Shown: positions 35,984 through 45,071 of the stretch, piece after piece
Position numbering within the stretch: position 1 is the first letter of the stretch
Layout: each line of letters begins with the position of its first letter
Source of the DNA: Fodinibacter sp963695175
GTDB taxonomy: Bacteria; Actinomycetota; Actinomycetes; Actinomycetales; Dermatophilaceae
Direction of reading: 5' to 3'
Assembly: GCA_963695175.1 (NCBI GenBank)
Contig: CAVOGG010000004.1
Span: 992,001-1,056,000 of the forward strand
DNA: 64,000 nt
Notes under the pieces: model-generated
What the model saw: only the letters and a program-made list of their open reading frames with translations
Told to the model about the DNA's origin: nothing
Database searches by the model: none
Position numbers and translations under genes: made by a program

Positions 35984-36817
35984 ATGAGTGACCAGAACCC
36001 CCCCGTTCCCGACCCGGGCCATCCCGAGCAGCCACCGACGGCCTCGGCCGACCAGACCGCGGCCCTGCCACAGGCCGACGGTGGCGCGGGGGTCGGTGCG
36101 GCGGACACGGCCGCGCTCCCACCGCAGCAGCCGGCGCCGGCCGCGGCCGTCCCGGCGCCGCCGGGCTGGACGCCGGCTGCGGCCCCGGCAGCGGCCGCAC
36201 CCAGCGGGCCGCAGCGCTGGTGGAACGAGGCGACCTCGACCGGTGGCGGCCGCGCGGCCCTGGTCGCGGTGGCGGTGCTCGCCGCCCTGTTCGTCGTGGC
36301 CGGCATCGGGCTGACGGCCGCGGTGGTCGTGGCGCACCACCGTGGCGGCGACGGTGACTTCGGCATCAGCAGGGGCGACGAGATGGGACCCGGCGCCGGG
36401 ATGGGCCGGGGCAACGGCAACGGCAAGAACAAGAACAAGAACAGGGGACAGGGGAACGAGGACGCGCCCGGCCGGGCCAACCCGGTCAATCCGGCCAACC
36501 CGGCCAACCCGAACATTCCGAACGGTCTGGGTCGTGGTGCCGGCGCCGCGCTCGGGAATGCGGTGCTGCACGGTGAGTTCACGACGAACCTCACCGGGAC
36601 GCCGACGGTGATGGTCGTGCAGTCCGGCCAGGTCACCGCCTACACGGCGGGCAAGTCGCTCACCGTCAAGAGCACCGACGGCTTCGAGGCCACCTACACG
36701 CTCGACGGCGGCACCGCCACGACCGGCCGCAACACCGCCGCGCTCGCCACCGGCGTGCAGGTGCACGTCGTGGCGGCCAAGGACGGCATGAAGGTGACGA
36801 CCCTGGTGGTCGGCTGA
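35984..36817 (+). CDS. Membrane-anchored DUF5666-like protein
   Basis: 277 residues: a Pro/Ala-rich cytoplasmic region (1-85), one transmembrane helix (about 88-115), a Gly/Asn/Lys-rich spacer (GNGNGKNKNKN, then NPVNPANPANPN) and a beta-rich C-terminal domain of about 90 residues (HGEFTTNLTG, SLTVKSTDGFEATYTLD, GVQVHVVAAKDG) resembling DUF5666 OB-like domains. ATG 35984 is preferred over an upstream in-frame codon that lies inside the tandem operator. Probably a target of the MprAB-like system. Function unknown. Confidence 0.7.
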   Translation: MSDQNPPVPDPGHPEQPPTASADQTAALPQADGGAGVGAADTAALPPQQPAPAAAVPAPPGWTPAAAPAAAAPSGPQRWWNEATSTGGGRAALVAVAVLAALFVVAGIGLTAAVVVAHHRGGDGDFGISRGDEMGPGAGMGRGNGNGKNKNKNRGQGNEDAPGRANPVNPANPANPNIPNGLGRGAGAALGNAVLHGEFTTNLTGTPTVMVVQSGQVTAYTAGKSLTVKSTDGFEATYTLDGGTATTGRNTAALATGVQVHVVAAKDGMKVTTLVVG

Positions 36818-36830
36818 CCGCGCGCGCCCT

Positions 36831-36880
36831 CGACACGACCGAGCCCCCGACGCCACGGCGCCAGGGGCTCGGTCGTGTCG
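36831..36880. terminator. Bidirectional terminator, 17-bp perfect stem
   Basis: 36831-36847 pairs perfectly with 36864-36880 across a 16-nt loop. It sits between the convergent DUF5666-like and MFS genes and probably serves both. Confidence 0.88.
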
Positions 36881-36895
36881 CGGGTGCCGGGGCGC

Positions 36896-38221
36896 TCAGC
36901 GGTCGTCGAGGATGCCGTTGACCCGCGGGCTGACCTGGCGCTCCAGAGCCAGCGCCAGCACCGCGACGCCGGCGAGCCCGGCGATGATGACCCCGATGAA
37001 CACCCCGCCGAGCTCGCGGTTGAGCAGGATGCCGGCGACGACCGGCGCCGTGATGGCACCGATCTGGAAGGCCCCCGCGGACACGGCGTTGAACCGGCCC
37101 CGGTCACGGTCACTGGCGAGGTCGTTGACCATCGCCGGCACGGTGGGCTGCAGCATCGTCTCGCCGAGGCCGAACAGCACGTGGAAGACGATCACGCCGG
37201 CCGCCGCCGCCATCGTGCCGGCCACCAGCCCGGTGGCACCGAGCAGCAGCCACGCGGCGGACCACAGCCCGACCAGGGCGAGGAAGACCCGGGTTCTTCG
37301 GTGCCCGTCGATGAACCGCAGCACCAGGAACTGCATGCCGACGATCACCGCGGTGTTGGCGGCGAAGGCGAAGCCGATGGTGCGCGTCGACACCTCGCTG
37401 ACCTGTCGCGCGAACGCGGGGAAGCCGGCCTCCATCTGCCCGTAGCCCACGAAGCTCGTCAGGAAGGTGAGGGCGGTGATCCACAGCACCGCCGGCTTGC
37501 GCAGGATGGTGAGGTAGCCGGCTCCGGCCACCGCGGGGCGGCCGTCGGGTGCCTGCTCGGGGCGGCCGGCGACGTGCCGCAGCGGCCACAGCAGCAGGCC
37601 GAGGGGCACGAGGGCGCAGGCGGCGTCGGCCAGGAAGATCGCGGTGAACGTGCCCGGCCGGTCGACGTTGGTGAGGAAGCCGCTGACGATGCCGCCGATC
37701 CCGATGCCGAGGTTGACCAGGGCGAAGTTGATGCCGAAGAACTGGGTGCGGATCGGGCCCGAGACGATGCTCGAGGTCAGGGCGTTGAACCCGGGCCAGC
37801 CCACCCCGAAGGCGATGCCGAGCAGGGTGAACGCCACGACGAACGCCGTGACCGAGGTGGCGAAGGCCATCACGAGCGCACCGGAGAACTGGGCGACGGT
37901 GCCCCAGATGACGACCGCGCGGGCCCCGAGCCGGTCGATCAGGGCCCCGACGGGCCCGGTGACGACCAGGGCCACGACGGCGATCAGGCCCATCAGCAGG
38001 CCCGCCACGTCGAGCGGGACGCCACGCACCTCGTGCACGTAGATGATCGTGAACGGCAGGGTCATGCCCCGGCCGATGGTGGAGATCGCCGTCGTGGACA
38101 GCAGCCACTTGCCGGTCGTGGGCAGCTGGTTCCAGAACCCGCGCAGGGTCAGCCGGTCGCGTGGCGCGGCCTCGGGGGTCTCCCGGCCACTCCCCTTCCG
38201 GTTCTCGGTGGTCTCTGACAC
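36896..38221 (-). CDS. MFS transporter
   Basis: 441 residues with 12 predicted helices. Motif A in the loop after helix 2 is GALIDRLGARAVV; the central cytoplasmic loop is short and polar (VAGRPEQAPDGRPAV). Resembles drug/proton antiporters (DHA1-type), but the cargo is unknown. GTG 38221 gives a 35-residue polar N-terminus before helix 1. Divergent from the cold-shock gene. Confidence 0.85.
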   Translation of the reverse strand: MSETTENRKGSGRETPEAAPRDRLTLRGFWNQLPTTGKWLLSTTAISTIGRGMTLPFTIIYVHEVRGVPLDVAGLLMGLIAVVALVVTGPVGALIDRLGARAVVIWGTVAQFSGALVMAFATSVTAFVVAFTLLGIAFGVGWPGFNALTSSIVSGPIRTQFFGINFALVNLGIGIGGIVSGFLTNVDRPGTFTAIFLADAACALVPLGLLLWPLRHVAGRPEQAPDGRPAVAGAGYLTILRKPAVLWITALTFLTSFVGYGQMEAGFPAFARQVSEVSTRTIGFAFAANTAVIVGMQFLVLRFIDGHRRTRVFLALVGLWSAAWLLLGATGLVAGTMAAAAGVIVFHVLFGLGETMLQPTVPAMVNDLASDRDRGRFNAVSAGAFQIGAITAPVVAGILLNRELGGVFIGVIIAGLAGVAVLALALERQVSPRVNGILDDR

Positions 38222-38410
38222 CGCACCACCGTGCCATGCCCGACCGACACCGGCGACCGGAAGCGCCCATCCTTCGTGCGGATGCCGGTGAGCGGGTCGC
38301 GAGGGAGCCGGCATCCACAACCCGGCAGCGCGGCACACCCGCGAGCGGTTAGCCTTGGCGCTGGTGCCCGTCCGGGTGCCGAACCCGCAGACGCGACAAA
38401 GAGGTGGACC

Positions 38411-38809
38411 GTGCCGACTGGCAAGGTGAAGTTCTTCGACTCCGAGAAGGGCTTCGGTTTCGTGTCCGGCGACGCCGGTGAGGGTGACGTCTTCGTCCCG
38501 GCCAGCGCGCTGCCGGAGGGCGTCGCGGGCCTCAAGGGCGGCCAGCGGATCGAGTTCAGCATCGCCGAGGGTCGCCGTGGCGCCCAGGCGTTGTCCGTGC
38601 GCCTCCTCGACCCCGCCCCGTCGGTGGCCACCAACCGCCGGGTGGCCAGCCGCAAGCCGGCCGAGGAGATGGTCGTCATCGTCGAGGACGTCATCAAGCT
38701 GCTCGACTCGCTCTCCGAGTCGCTGCGCCGCGGGCACTACCCGGACAAGGAGCACGGCAACAAGGTCGCCCAGGTCCTGCACGCGGTGGCGGGCGACCTC
38801 GAGCTGTGA
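38411..38809 (+). CDS. Cold-shock domain protein with a C-terminal helical extension
   Basis: 132 residues. The first 68 form a cold-shock OB fold with RNP1 KGFGFV and RNP2 DVFVPASAL, preceded by GKVKFFDSE. The remaining 60 residues (RRVASRKPAEEM, IVEDVIKLLDSLSESLRRGHYPD, KVAQVLHAVAGDLEL) are a predicted helical domain absent from ordinary CspA, so the protein is about twice normal length. Nucleic-acid chaperone activity is expected. GTG 38411 overlaps AGGTGG. Its stop overlaps the DUF3027 start (GTGA), so the two products are made together. Confidence 0.88.
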   Translation: MPTGKVKFFDSEKGFGFVSGDAGEGDVFVPASALPEGVAGLKGGQRIEFSIAEGRRGAQALSVRLLDPAPSVATNRRVASRKPAEEMVVIVEDVIKLLDSLSESLRRGHYPDKEHGNKVAQVLHAVAGDLEL

Positions 38810-39546
38810 CTGCCGCCCTGAAGACCGACCCCACGCTGCGCGGGGCGGTCGACACCGCCCGCGAGGCTGCCATCTCGATCGCCGAGGCCGGCGCGGTCGG
38901 CGAGCACCTCGGCATGGAGATGGTCGAGGAGCGCCTCGCCACGCACTACTTCACCTGCACGGCGCGCGCCTACCTCGGCTGGCGCTGGTCGGTGTCGGTG
39001 GCCCGGGTGCCCCGCTCGAAGGTCGTCACCGTCTGCGAGGCCAACCTGGTGCCGGGCGAGGGCGCGCTGCTGTCGCCCGACTGGGTGCCCTACGCCGAGC
39101 GGCTCGCGCCCGGCGACGTCGGCCCCGGTGACGTCACCCCGCTGGTGGCCGACGACCCCAACCTCGAGCCCGGCTTCGAGGCCACCGGCGACGAGGACAT
39201 CGACCAGGTCGCGTTCTGGGAGCTCGGCCTCGGGCGGCCGCGCGTGCTGTCGGCCGAGGGCCGCGAGTCCGCTGCCCAGCGGTGGTACGACGGCGAGTCC
39301 GGCCCGAGCGCTGCGGTGGCCGTCAAGGCCCCGGCGCCGTGCTCGACGTGCGGCTTCTTCGTGCCGATGGCCGGCGCGCTGCGGTCGGTGTTCGGGGTCT
39401 GCGCGAACGAGTGGTCGCCCTCCGACGCCCGCGTCGTCAGCCTCGACCACGGGTGCGGTGCGCACTCGGAGGTCGACCTCGACCTGCACACGGCCGAGCG
39501 CATCGCGCCCCCGATCCTCGACGACTTCGAGCTCGACCCGGCCTGA
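38806..39546 (+). CDS. DUF3027 protein
   Basis: 246 residues, soluble. Conserved elements include ATHYFTCTARAYLGWRWSVSVARV, SPDWVPYAERL, and a C-terminal Cys cluster (CSTCGFFVP, GVCANEWSPSDARVVSLDHGCGAHSE) that could bind zinc. The family is restricted to actinobacteria and its function is unknown. Four-base overlap with the cold-shock gene argues for a joint role, perhaps in RNA or translation; this is inference. Confidence 0.85.
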   Translation: MTAALKTDPTLRGAVDTAREAAISIAEAGAVGEHLGMEMVEERLATHYFTCTARAYLGWRWSVSVARVPRSKVVTVCEANLVPGEGALLSPDWVPYAERLAPGDVGPGDVTPLVADDPNLEPGFEATGDEDIDQVAFWELGLGRPRVLSAEGRESAAQRWYDGESGPSAAVAVKAPAPCSTCGFFVPMAGALRSVFGVCANEWSPSDARVVSLDHGCGAHSEVDLDLHTAERIAPPILDDFELDPA

Positions 39547-39586
39547 CGGCACCCGGCCGGTCCTGCGCCCCGCGGGCGGTGACCGG

Positions 39587-39853
39587 TCAGGCCTTGGCGG
39601 CGTTGTCGTGTCCGCGGCCGACGTACCACCAGGCGATGGCGCCCAGGGCGATGCCGCTGACGCAGGTCCAGGGCCACCACGACCGGTCGCCGGTGTGGAA
39701 GCTCGGCACGACGAGGGTGACCACGAGGGCCAGCGCCCACAGGCCGGTGCCCACGGCGACGAGCAGGCGGGTCGGCACCGCGATCGGCTCGACCGGCGCC
39801 GCCGTGCCCAGGGCCGGGTGAGGGTGCTCGGGGTGGGGCTCGTGCGCGGTCAC
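39587..39853 (-). CDS. DUF2530 small membrane protein
   Basis: 88 residues. A polar N-terminus with HPEHPHP, then PIAVPTRLLVAVGTGLWALALV and a second helix VSGIALGAIAWWYVG, with a GDRSWWPW connector: the DUF2530 pattern of two-helix actinobacterial proteins. GTG 39853. Divergent from the purine permease. Function unknown. Confidence 0.8.
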   Translation of the reverse strand: MTAHEPHPEHPHPALGTAAPVEPIAVPTRLLVAVGTGLWALALVVTLVVPSFHTGDRSWWPWTCVSGIALGAIAWWYVGRGHDNAAKA

Positions 39854-39932
39854 CGGCCCAGCGTACGGGGCGCGGCGAGCGCTCGGGACCCGCGTCATGC
39901 CGCCGTAACGTGCCCCCGCTAGGGTCCACGCC

Positions 39933-41468
<1,536 letters not shown>

Positions 41469-41503
41469 CGCCCGCGGCTCACCCCCGCCGCCTGCCCACG
41501 AAG

Positions 41504-41570
41504 CCCCGCACGTGCGGGGACGTTGCCCACGGATGCCGTGCCGCCCCTTCGCAGGGAGGCGCGGCATCCG
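41504..41570. terminator. Two hairpins after the purine permease, one with a GGATGCCG inverted pair
   Basis: CCCCGCACGTGCGGGG (41504-41519) is a 16-bp perfect palindrome, unlikely to fold tightly alone but part of the 3' region. Next, CGGATGCCG (41530-41538) pairs with CGGCATCCG (41562-41570), with partial pairing inside. Together they lie 36-102 nt after the permease stop. Confidence 0.6.
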
Positions 41571-41609
41571 CGCGTCGGGGGAGGAGTCGAGTCGGGGACG
41601 TGGTGTGTG

Positions 41610-41647
41610 GAATAGTTAGCACAGGTAATGAGTTGTGCTAACTATTC
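41610..41647. promoter_or_regulatory. MarR operator: perfect 14-bp inverted repeat
   Basis: GAATAGTTAGCACA (41610-41623) and its exact reverse complement (41634-41647) are separated by 10 nt. It ends 20 nt before the marR ATG, so the encoded repressor very likely controls its own operon here. Confidence 0.8.
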
Positions 41648-41667
41648 GCGATCCCGAGGAGACTGCC

Positions 41668-42174
41668 ATGGCCACCACCAGCACGCCGGTGCGACCCTCG
41701 GCCGCGCCCCGGGCCACGACCGCTCCCGGCCTCGCGCCGGTCGGGCCGACGATGACGCGCAGCGAGCGCGACCGGCTCACCAGCGACCTGCGCATGGCGT
41801 GCATGCGGATCTCGCGCCGAGTCCGCTTCGAGAGCACCTCGCCCGTCGCCCCCCACCAGTTCTCCGTGCTCGCCCGCCTCGAGGAGGCGCCGCGCACCCC
41901 CAAGGAGCTCGCCGCCTTCGAGAAGGTCAGCGCGCCGAGCATGACCCGCACCGTCGCCGGCCTCGTCGAGGTCGGCCTCGTCGCGCGCGCCGACGACCCG
42001 GCCGACGGGCGACAGGTGATCCTGTCGCTCACCCCCGAAGGCCGCCGCACCATCCGCGACATCCGTCGGCGTCGCGACCAGTGGTTCGCCGCGCGGCTCG
42101 AGAAGCTCACCGACGAGGAGCGGGCGGTGCTGGCCCAGGCCACGGCGCTGCTGGAGCGGGTGGCCGCCGAGTGA
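41668..42174 (+). CDS. MarR-family transcriptional regulator
   Basis: 168 residues from ATG 41668, which has GAGGAG 7 nt upstream; an in-frame GTG at 41635 lies inside the operator and is unlikely. Winged helix: HQFSVLARLEEAPRTPKELAAF, recognition helix SAPSMTRTVAGLVEVGLV, wing RADDPADGRQVILSLTPEGRR. The N-terminal 35 residues are Pro/Ala/Thr-rich. Stop overlaps the MFS start as GTGA. The operon probably answers a toxic ligand that the transporter expels. Confidence 0.9.
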   Translation: MATTSTPVRPSAAPRATTAPGLAPVGPTMTRSERDRLTSDLRMACMRISRRVRFESTSPVAPHQFSVLARLEEAPRTPKELAAFEKVSAPSMTRTVAGLVEVGLVARADDPADGRQVILSLTPEGRRTIRDIRRRRDQWFAARLEKLTDEERAVLAQATALLERVAAE

Positions 42175-43472
42175 GCCCCACCTTCTCCTCGCTCCAGGTC
42201 CGCAACTACCGCCTCTGGGCCTCCGGGGCCCTGGTGTCGAACATCGGCACCTGGATGGGCCGGGTCGGCCAGGACTGGCTCGTGCTCACCGTGCTCACCG
42301 ACGGTTCGGCGACCGCGCTCGGCGTCGTCACCGGCCTGCAGTTCCTGCCCTTCCTGCTGCTCGCGCCGTGGGCCGGCCTGATCGCCGACCGGTTCCGCAA
42401 GCGCCGCATCCTGCTCGTCACCCAGACCCTGCTCGCCGTGTCGAGCCTGCTGCTCGGCGTCCTCGCCGTCGCGGGGGTGGCCCAGCTGTGGCAGGTCTAC
42501 GCGATCGCGCTCTTCCAAGGGGTGGTCACCGCCATCGACAACCCGGCACGCCAGGCCTTCGTGTCCGAGATGGTGCCGGACGAGCAGCTCACCAACGCCG
42601 TCTCGCTGAACTCGGCCTCGTTCAACCTGGGCCGCCTCATCGGCCCGGGCCTGGCCGGTGTCGTCATCGCGCTCTGGGGGGTGGGCCCGGCGCTGCTGCT
42701 CAACACGGTGACCTTCGTCTTCGTCATCGTCGCCCTGCTGCGGCTGCGCACCGGCGAGCTGCGCCCCGCGCCTCGGGTGAAGGGGCGCGGCGGCATCCGC
42801 GAGGGCTTCCGCTACGTGCGGATGCGGCGCGACATCCAGCTCGTCATGCTGCTGGTGTTCGTGCTCGGCACGTTCGGGATGAACTTCCAGATCACCATGG
42901 CGCTGATGGCGACCAAGGTGTTCGACAAGGGCGCCGGCGAGTTCGGCCTGCTCGGCTCGATCATGGCGGTCGGCTCGCTGACCGCGGCGCTGCTGTCGGC
43001 GCGCCGCAAGGTGCCCCGCCTGCGGGTGCTCCTGCTCTCGCTGGCGGGCTTCACCGTGGCCGCGGCCCTGGCCGCGATGGCGCCGACCTACTGGTTGTTC
43101 GCCCTGGCCCTGGTGCCGGTCGGCCTGACCGCGCTCACCGCCCTGACCACCGCCAACGCCATGGTGCAGACCCGGGTCGCGCCGGAGATGCGCGGCCGGG
43201 TGATGGCCCTGTACATGGCGATCTTCATGGGCGGCACGCCCGCTGGCGCCCCTCTCATCGGCTGGATCTCGGAGCAGTTCGGGCCGCGCTGGACGATCGG
43301 CATCGGGGCGGTCGCCGTCGGGCTGGTCCTGGTCGGGGTGTCGCTCTGGCTGTCGAGGTCGGAGAATGTGCGGGTGAGCTACGAGTCGCAGCGTCGTCCC
43401 CGGGTTCGCGTGACCTCGGTGCCGGTGGTGTCGGAGCGGGCCACGGTGCCCGTCCCGGAGCCCGCCCGGTGA
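42171..43472 (+). CDS. MFS exporter of the DHA3/EntS type
   Basis: 433 residues with about 12 helices. FSSLQVRNYRLWASGALVSNIGTWM is the typical DHA3/EntS N-terminus; motif A is AGLIADRFRKRRIL; DNPARQAFVSEMVP and the SLNSASFNLGRLIGPGLAG region follow. Family members expel siderophores, macrolides or other drugs. Regulation by the preceding MarR is indicated by overlapping coding sequences. Basic, Val/Pro-rich C-terminal tail. Confidence 0.9.
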   Translation: MSPTFSSLQVRNYRLWASGALVSNIGTWMGRVGQDWLVLTVLTDGSATALGVVTGLQFLPFLLLAPWAGLIADRFRKRRILLVTQTLLAVSSLLLGVLAVAGVAQLWQVYAIALFQGVVTAIDNPARQAFVSEMVPDEQLTNAVSLNSASFNLGRLIGPGLAGVVIALWGVGPALLLNTVTFVFVIVALLRLRTGELRPAPRVKGRGGIREGFRYVRMRRDIQLVMLLVFVLGTFGMNFQITMALMATKVFDKGAGEFGLLGSIMAVGSLTAALLSARRKVPRLRVLLLSLAGFTVAAALAAMAPTYWLFALALVPVGLTALTALTTANAMVQTRVAPEMRGRVMALYMAIFMGGTPAGAPLIGWISEQFGPRWTIGIGAVAVGLVLVGVSLWLSRSENVRVSYESQRRPRVRVTSVPVVSERATVPVPEPAR

Positions 43473-43555
43473 CCCCGCTCTTTCGTCGGCGGATGACGCT
43501 CGGCGTGCTCGGCATCCTGGTCGGGGTGGCGCTCGTCTACGCGTTGACCCGGTAG
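43469..43555 (+). CDS. 28-residue single-helix membrane micropeptide
   Basis: GTG 43469 overlaps the MFS stop as GTGA, the same coupling as between marR and the MFS gene. The product is VTPLFRRRMTLG followed by a hydrophobic helix (LGILVGVALVYAL) and Thr-Arg, i.e. a basic N-terminus and one transmembrane span, then TAG. Small hydrophobic partners are known for several bacterial transporters; here the case rests on the overlap, length and composition. Confidence 0.55.
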   Translation: MTPLFRRRMTLGVLGILVGVALVYALTR

Positions 43556-43652
43556 CGACGGGCCCTGGCGGGCAGGTCGGCCGGCGCCGGTTAAACGGAG
43601 AGGTCGGGAACCCGCCGCATGCGCCCGGAGGCGACCGGCCTACGTTGGTGTC

Positions 43653-45053
43653 GTGCGGGCACCACGATCGCGAACGATCGACCGGGCCGGCCCCGACGAC
43701 ACGCTCCAGCTCGCCGTCGACCGCGGGCGGGTGCCGATGGCGATCGGCGCGCTCCTCGTCCTCGACGCGGGAGCCGGGCCGCCGGCGCAGGCGGTGCGCT
43801 CCGCCCTCCTCCAGCGAGCCGCTGCCGTACCGCGACTGCGGCAGCGGCTGGTGCGTCCGCCGCCCGGCGGCGGGCGGCCGGTCTGGCTGGATGCCGGCAT
43901 CCGCGGGTTCGCCGACCTCGTCGACGAGGTGACCGTCGACCTCCCCGTGCGCCACCACGTGGACGGGTGCGTCGCTCCCGACGTTGCGGCCGGGCCTGTG
44001 CACCGGGCCCTGCTCGACGCCACCGCTGACCTGGTCACGACGCGTCTCGGCCTCGACCGCCCGCTGTGGCGAGCGCGCCTGCTGCTGGACGCCGAAGGTC
44101 GGGTGGCCGGCATCGCCCTCGTCGCCCACCACGTGCTGGTCGACGGCATGGGGGGTCTCGCGGTGCTCGACGCGCTGGCCGACGACGACGCCCGCGACGC
44201 CCTGCCCGCTGCCACGACGGTCGGCCCGCTCCCGAACCCGGCGCGGCTGCCGAGCTGGGGCGTGCTCGCCCGGGACGCGTGGGGGGCGCGGCTGTTCGCG
44301 CTGCGCTCGCACCTGGTGCCGACCGGGTCGGCGCGACGGCTCGGTGGCGGTGTGCGCGAGCTCGGCCTGCGCCGACCTCGGCTCGCCGACCGGAGCAGCC
44401 TGCTCGGCCGCACCGGTGACGACCGACGGCTGGAGGTCGCCAGCGTCGACCTGAGCACGGTGCGGGCGACAGCCCGTGCACACGGCGCCAGCGTCAACGA
44501 CGTCGTGGTCACCGCCGTGACCGGTGCACTCGTCGACCTGCTCGCTCGCCGGGGCGAGACGGTGGGCGAGGTCGTCGTCTCCGTGCCGGTGTCTCGGCGC
44601 GCGCAGGGCGAGGCGGGGACGCTGGGCAACGCCACCGGTGTCGTGCCGGTGCGGGTGCCGGCCGTGCCCGACCCCGCGGAGCGGCTGGCGGCACTCGTCG
44701 CCGAGCGGTCACGGCTGCGCGGGCCCGGCCGCGGCGGGTCCGCCGCCGTGCTCACCCCGCTCTTCCATGCCCTCGCCGCCGTGGGTGCGTTCCAGGCCTT
44801 CGTCGACCACCAGCGGCTCGTGCACACCTTCGTGACCAACCTGCGGGGGCCACCGCAGCGTCGACGGGTCGTCGGTGCCGAGGTCCTCGCGGTCGTCCCG
44901 GTGGCCGTCAACCCGGGCAACGTGGCCGTGTCGTTCGACGTGCTGTCCTACGCGGGCACGCTCGCGGTGACCCTGGTCTGCGACCCGGGGCTGGTGCCGG
45001 AGTCGGCGTGGCTCGCCCAGCGCGTTGCCGCGGGCCTCACGGCATCCGGCTGA
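43653..45053 (+). CDS. Wax ester synthase / diacylglycerol acyltransferase (WS/DGAT)-like protein
   Basis: 466 residues. The condensation-like active site HHxxxDG appears as VAHHVLVDGMGG near residue 170. Conserved downstream elements include ASVNDVVVTAVTGAL, VVVSVPVSRR (the PVSxR-type segment), GNATGVVPVRVP and TFVTNLRGP. The family joins fatty acyl-CoA to alcohols or diacylglycerol to make storage wax esters or triacylglycerol at the membrane. TACGTT 43641-43646 is 6 nt before GTG 43653. Convergent with the OafA-type acyltransferase. Confidence 0.8.
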   Translation: MRAPRSRTIDRAGPDDTLQLAVDRGRVPMAIGALLVLDAGAGPPAQAVRSALLQRAAAVPRLRQRLVRPPPGGGRPVWLDAGIRGFADLVDEVTVDLPVRHHVDGCVAPDVAAGPVHRALLDATADLVTTRLGLDRPLWRARLLLDAEGRVAGIALVAHHVLVDGMGGLAVLDALADDDARDALPAATTVGPLPNPARLPSWGVLARDAWGARLFALRSHLVPTGSARRLGGGVRELGLRRPRLADRSSLLGRTGDDRRLEVASVDLSTVRATARAHGASVNDVVVTAVTGALVDLLARRGETVGEVVVSVPVSRRAQGEAGTLGNATGVVPVRVPAVPDPAERLAALVAERSRLRGPGRGGSAAVLTPLFHALAAVGAFQAFVDHQRLVHTFVTNLRGPPQRRRVVGAEVLAVVPVAVNPGNVAVSFDVLSYAGTLAVTLVCDPGLVPESAWLAQRVAAGLTASG

Positions 45054-45071
45054 GCGCGCCGGGCGAACGGC

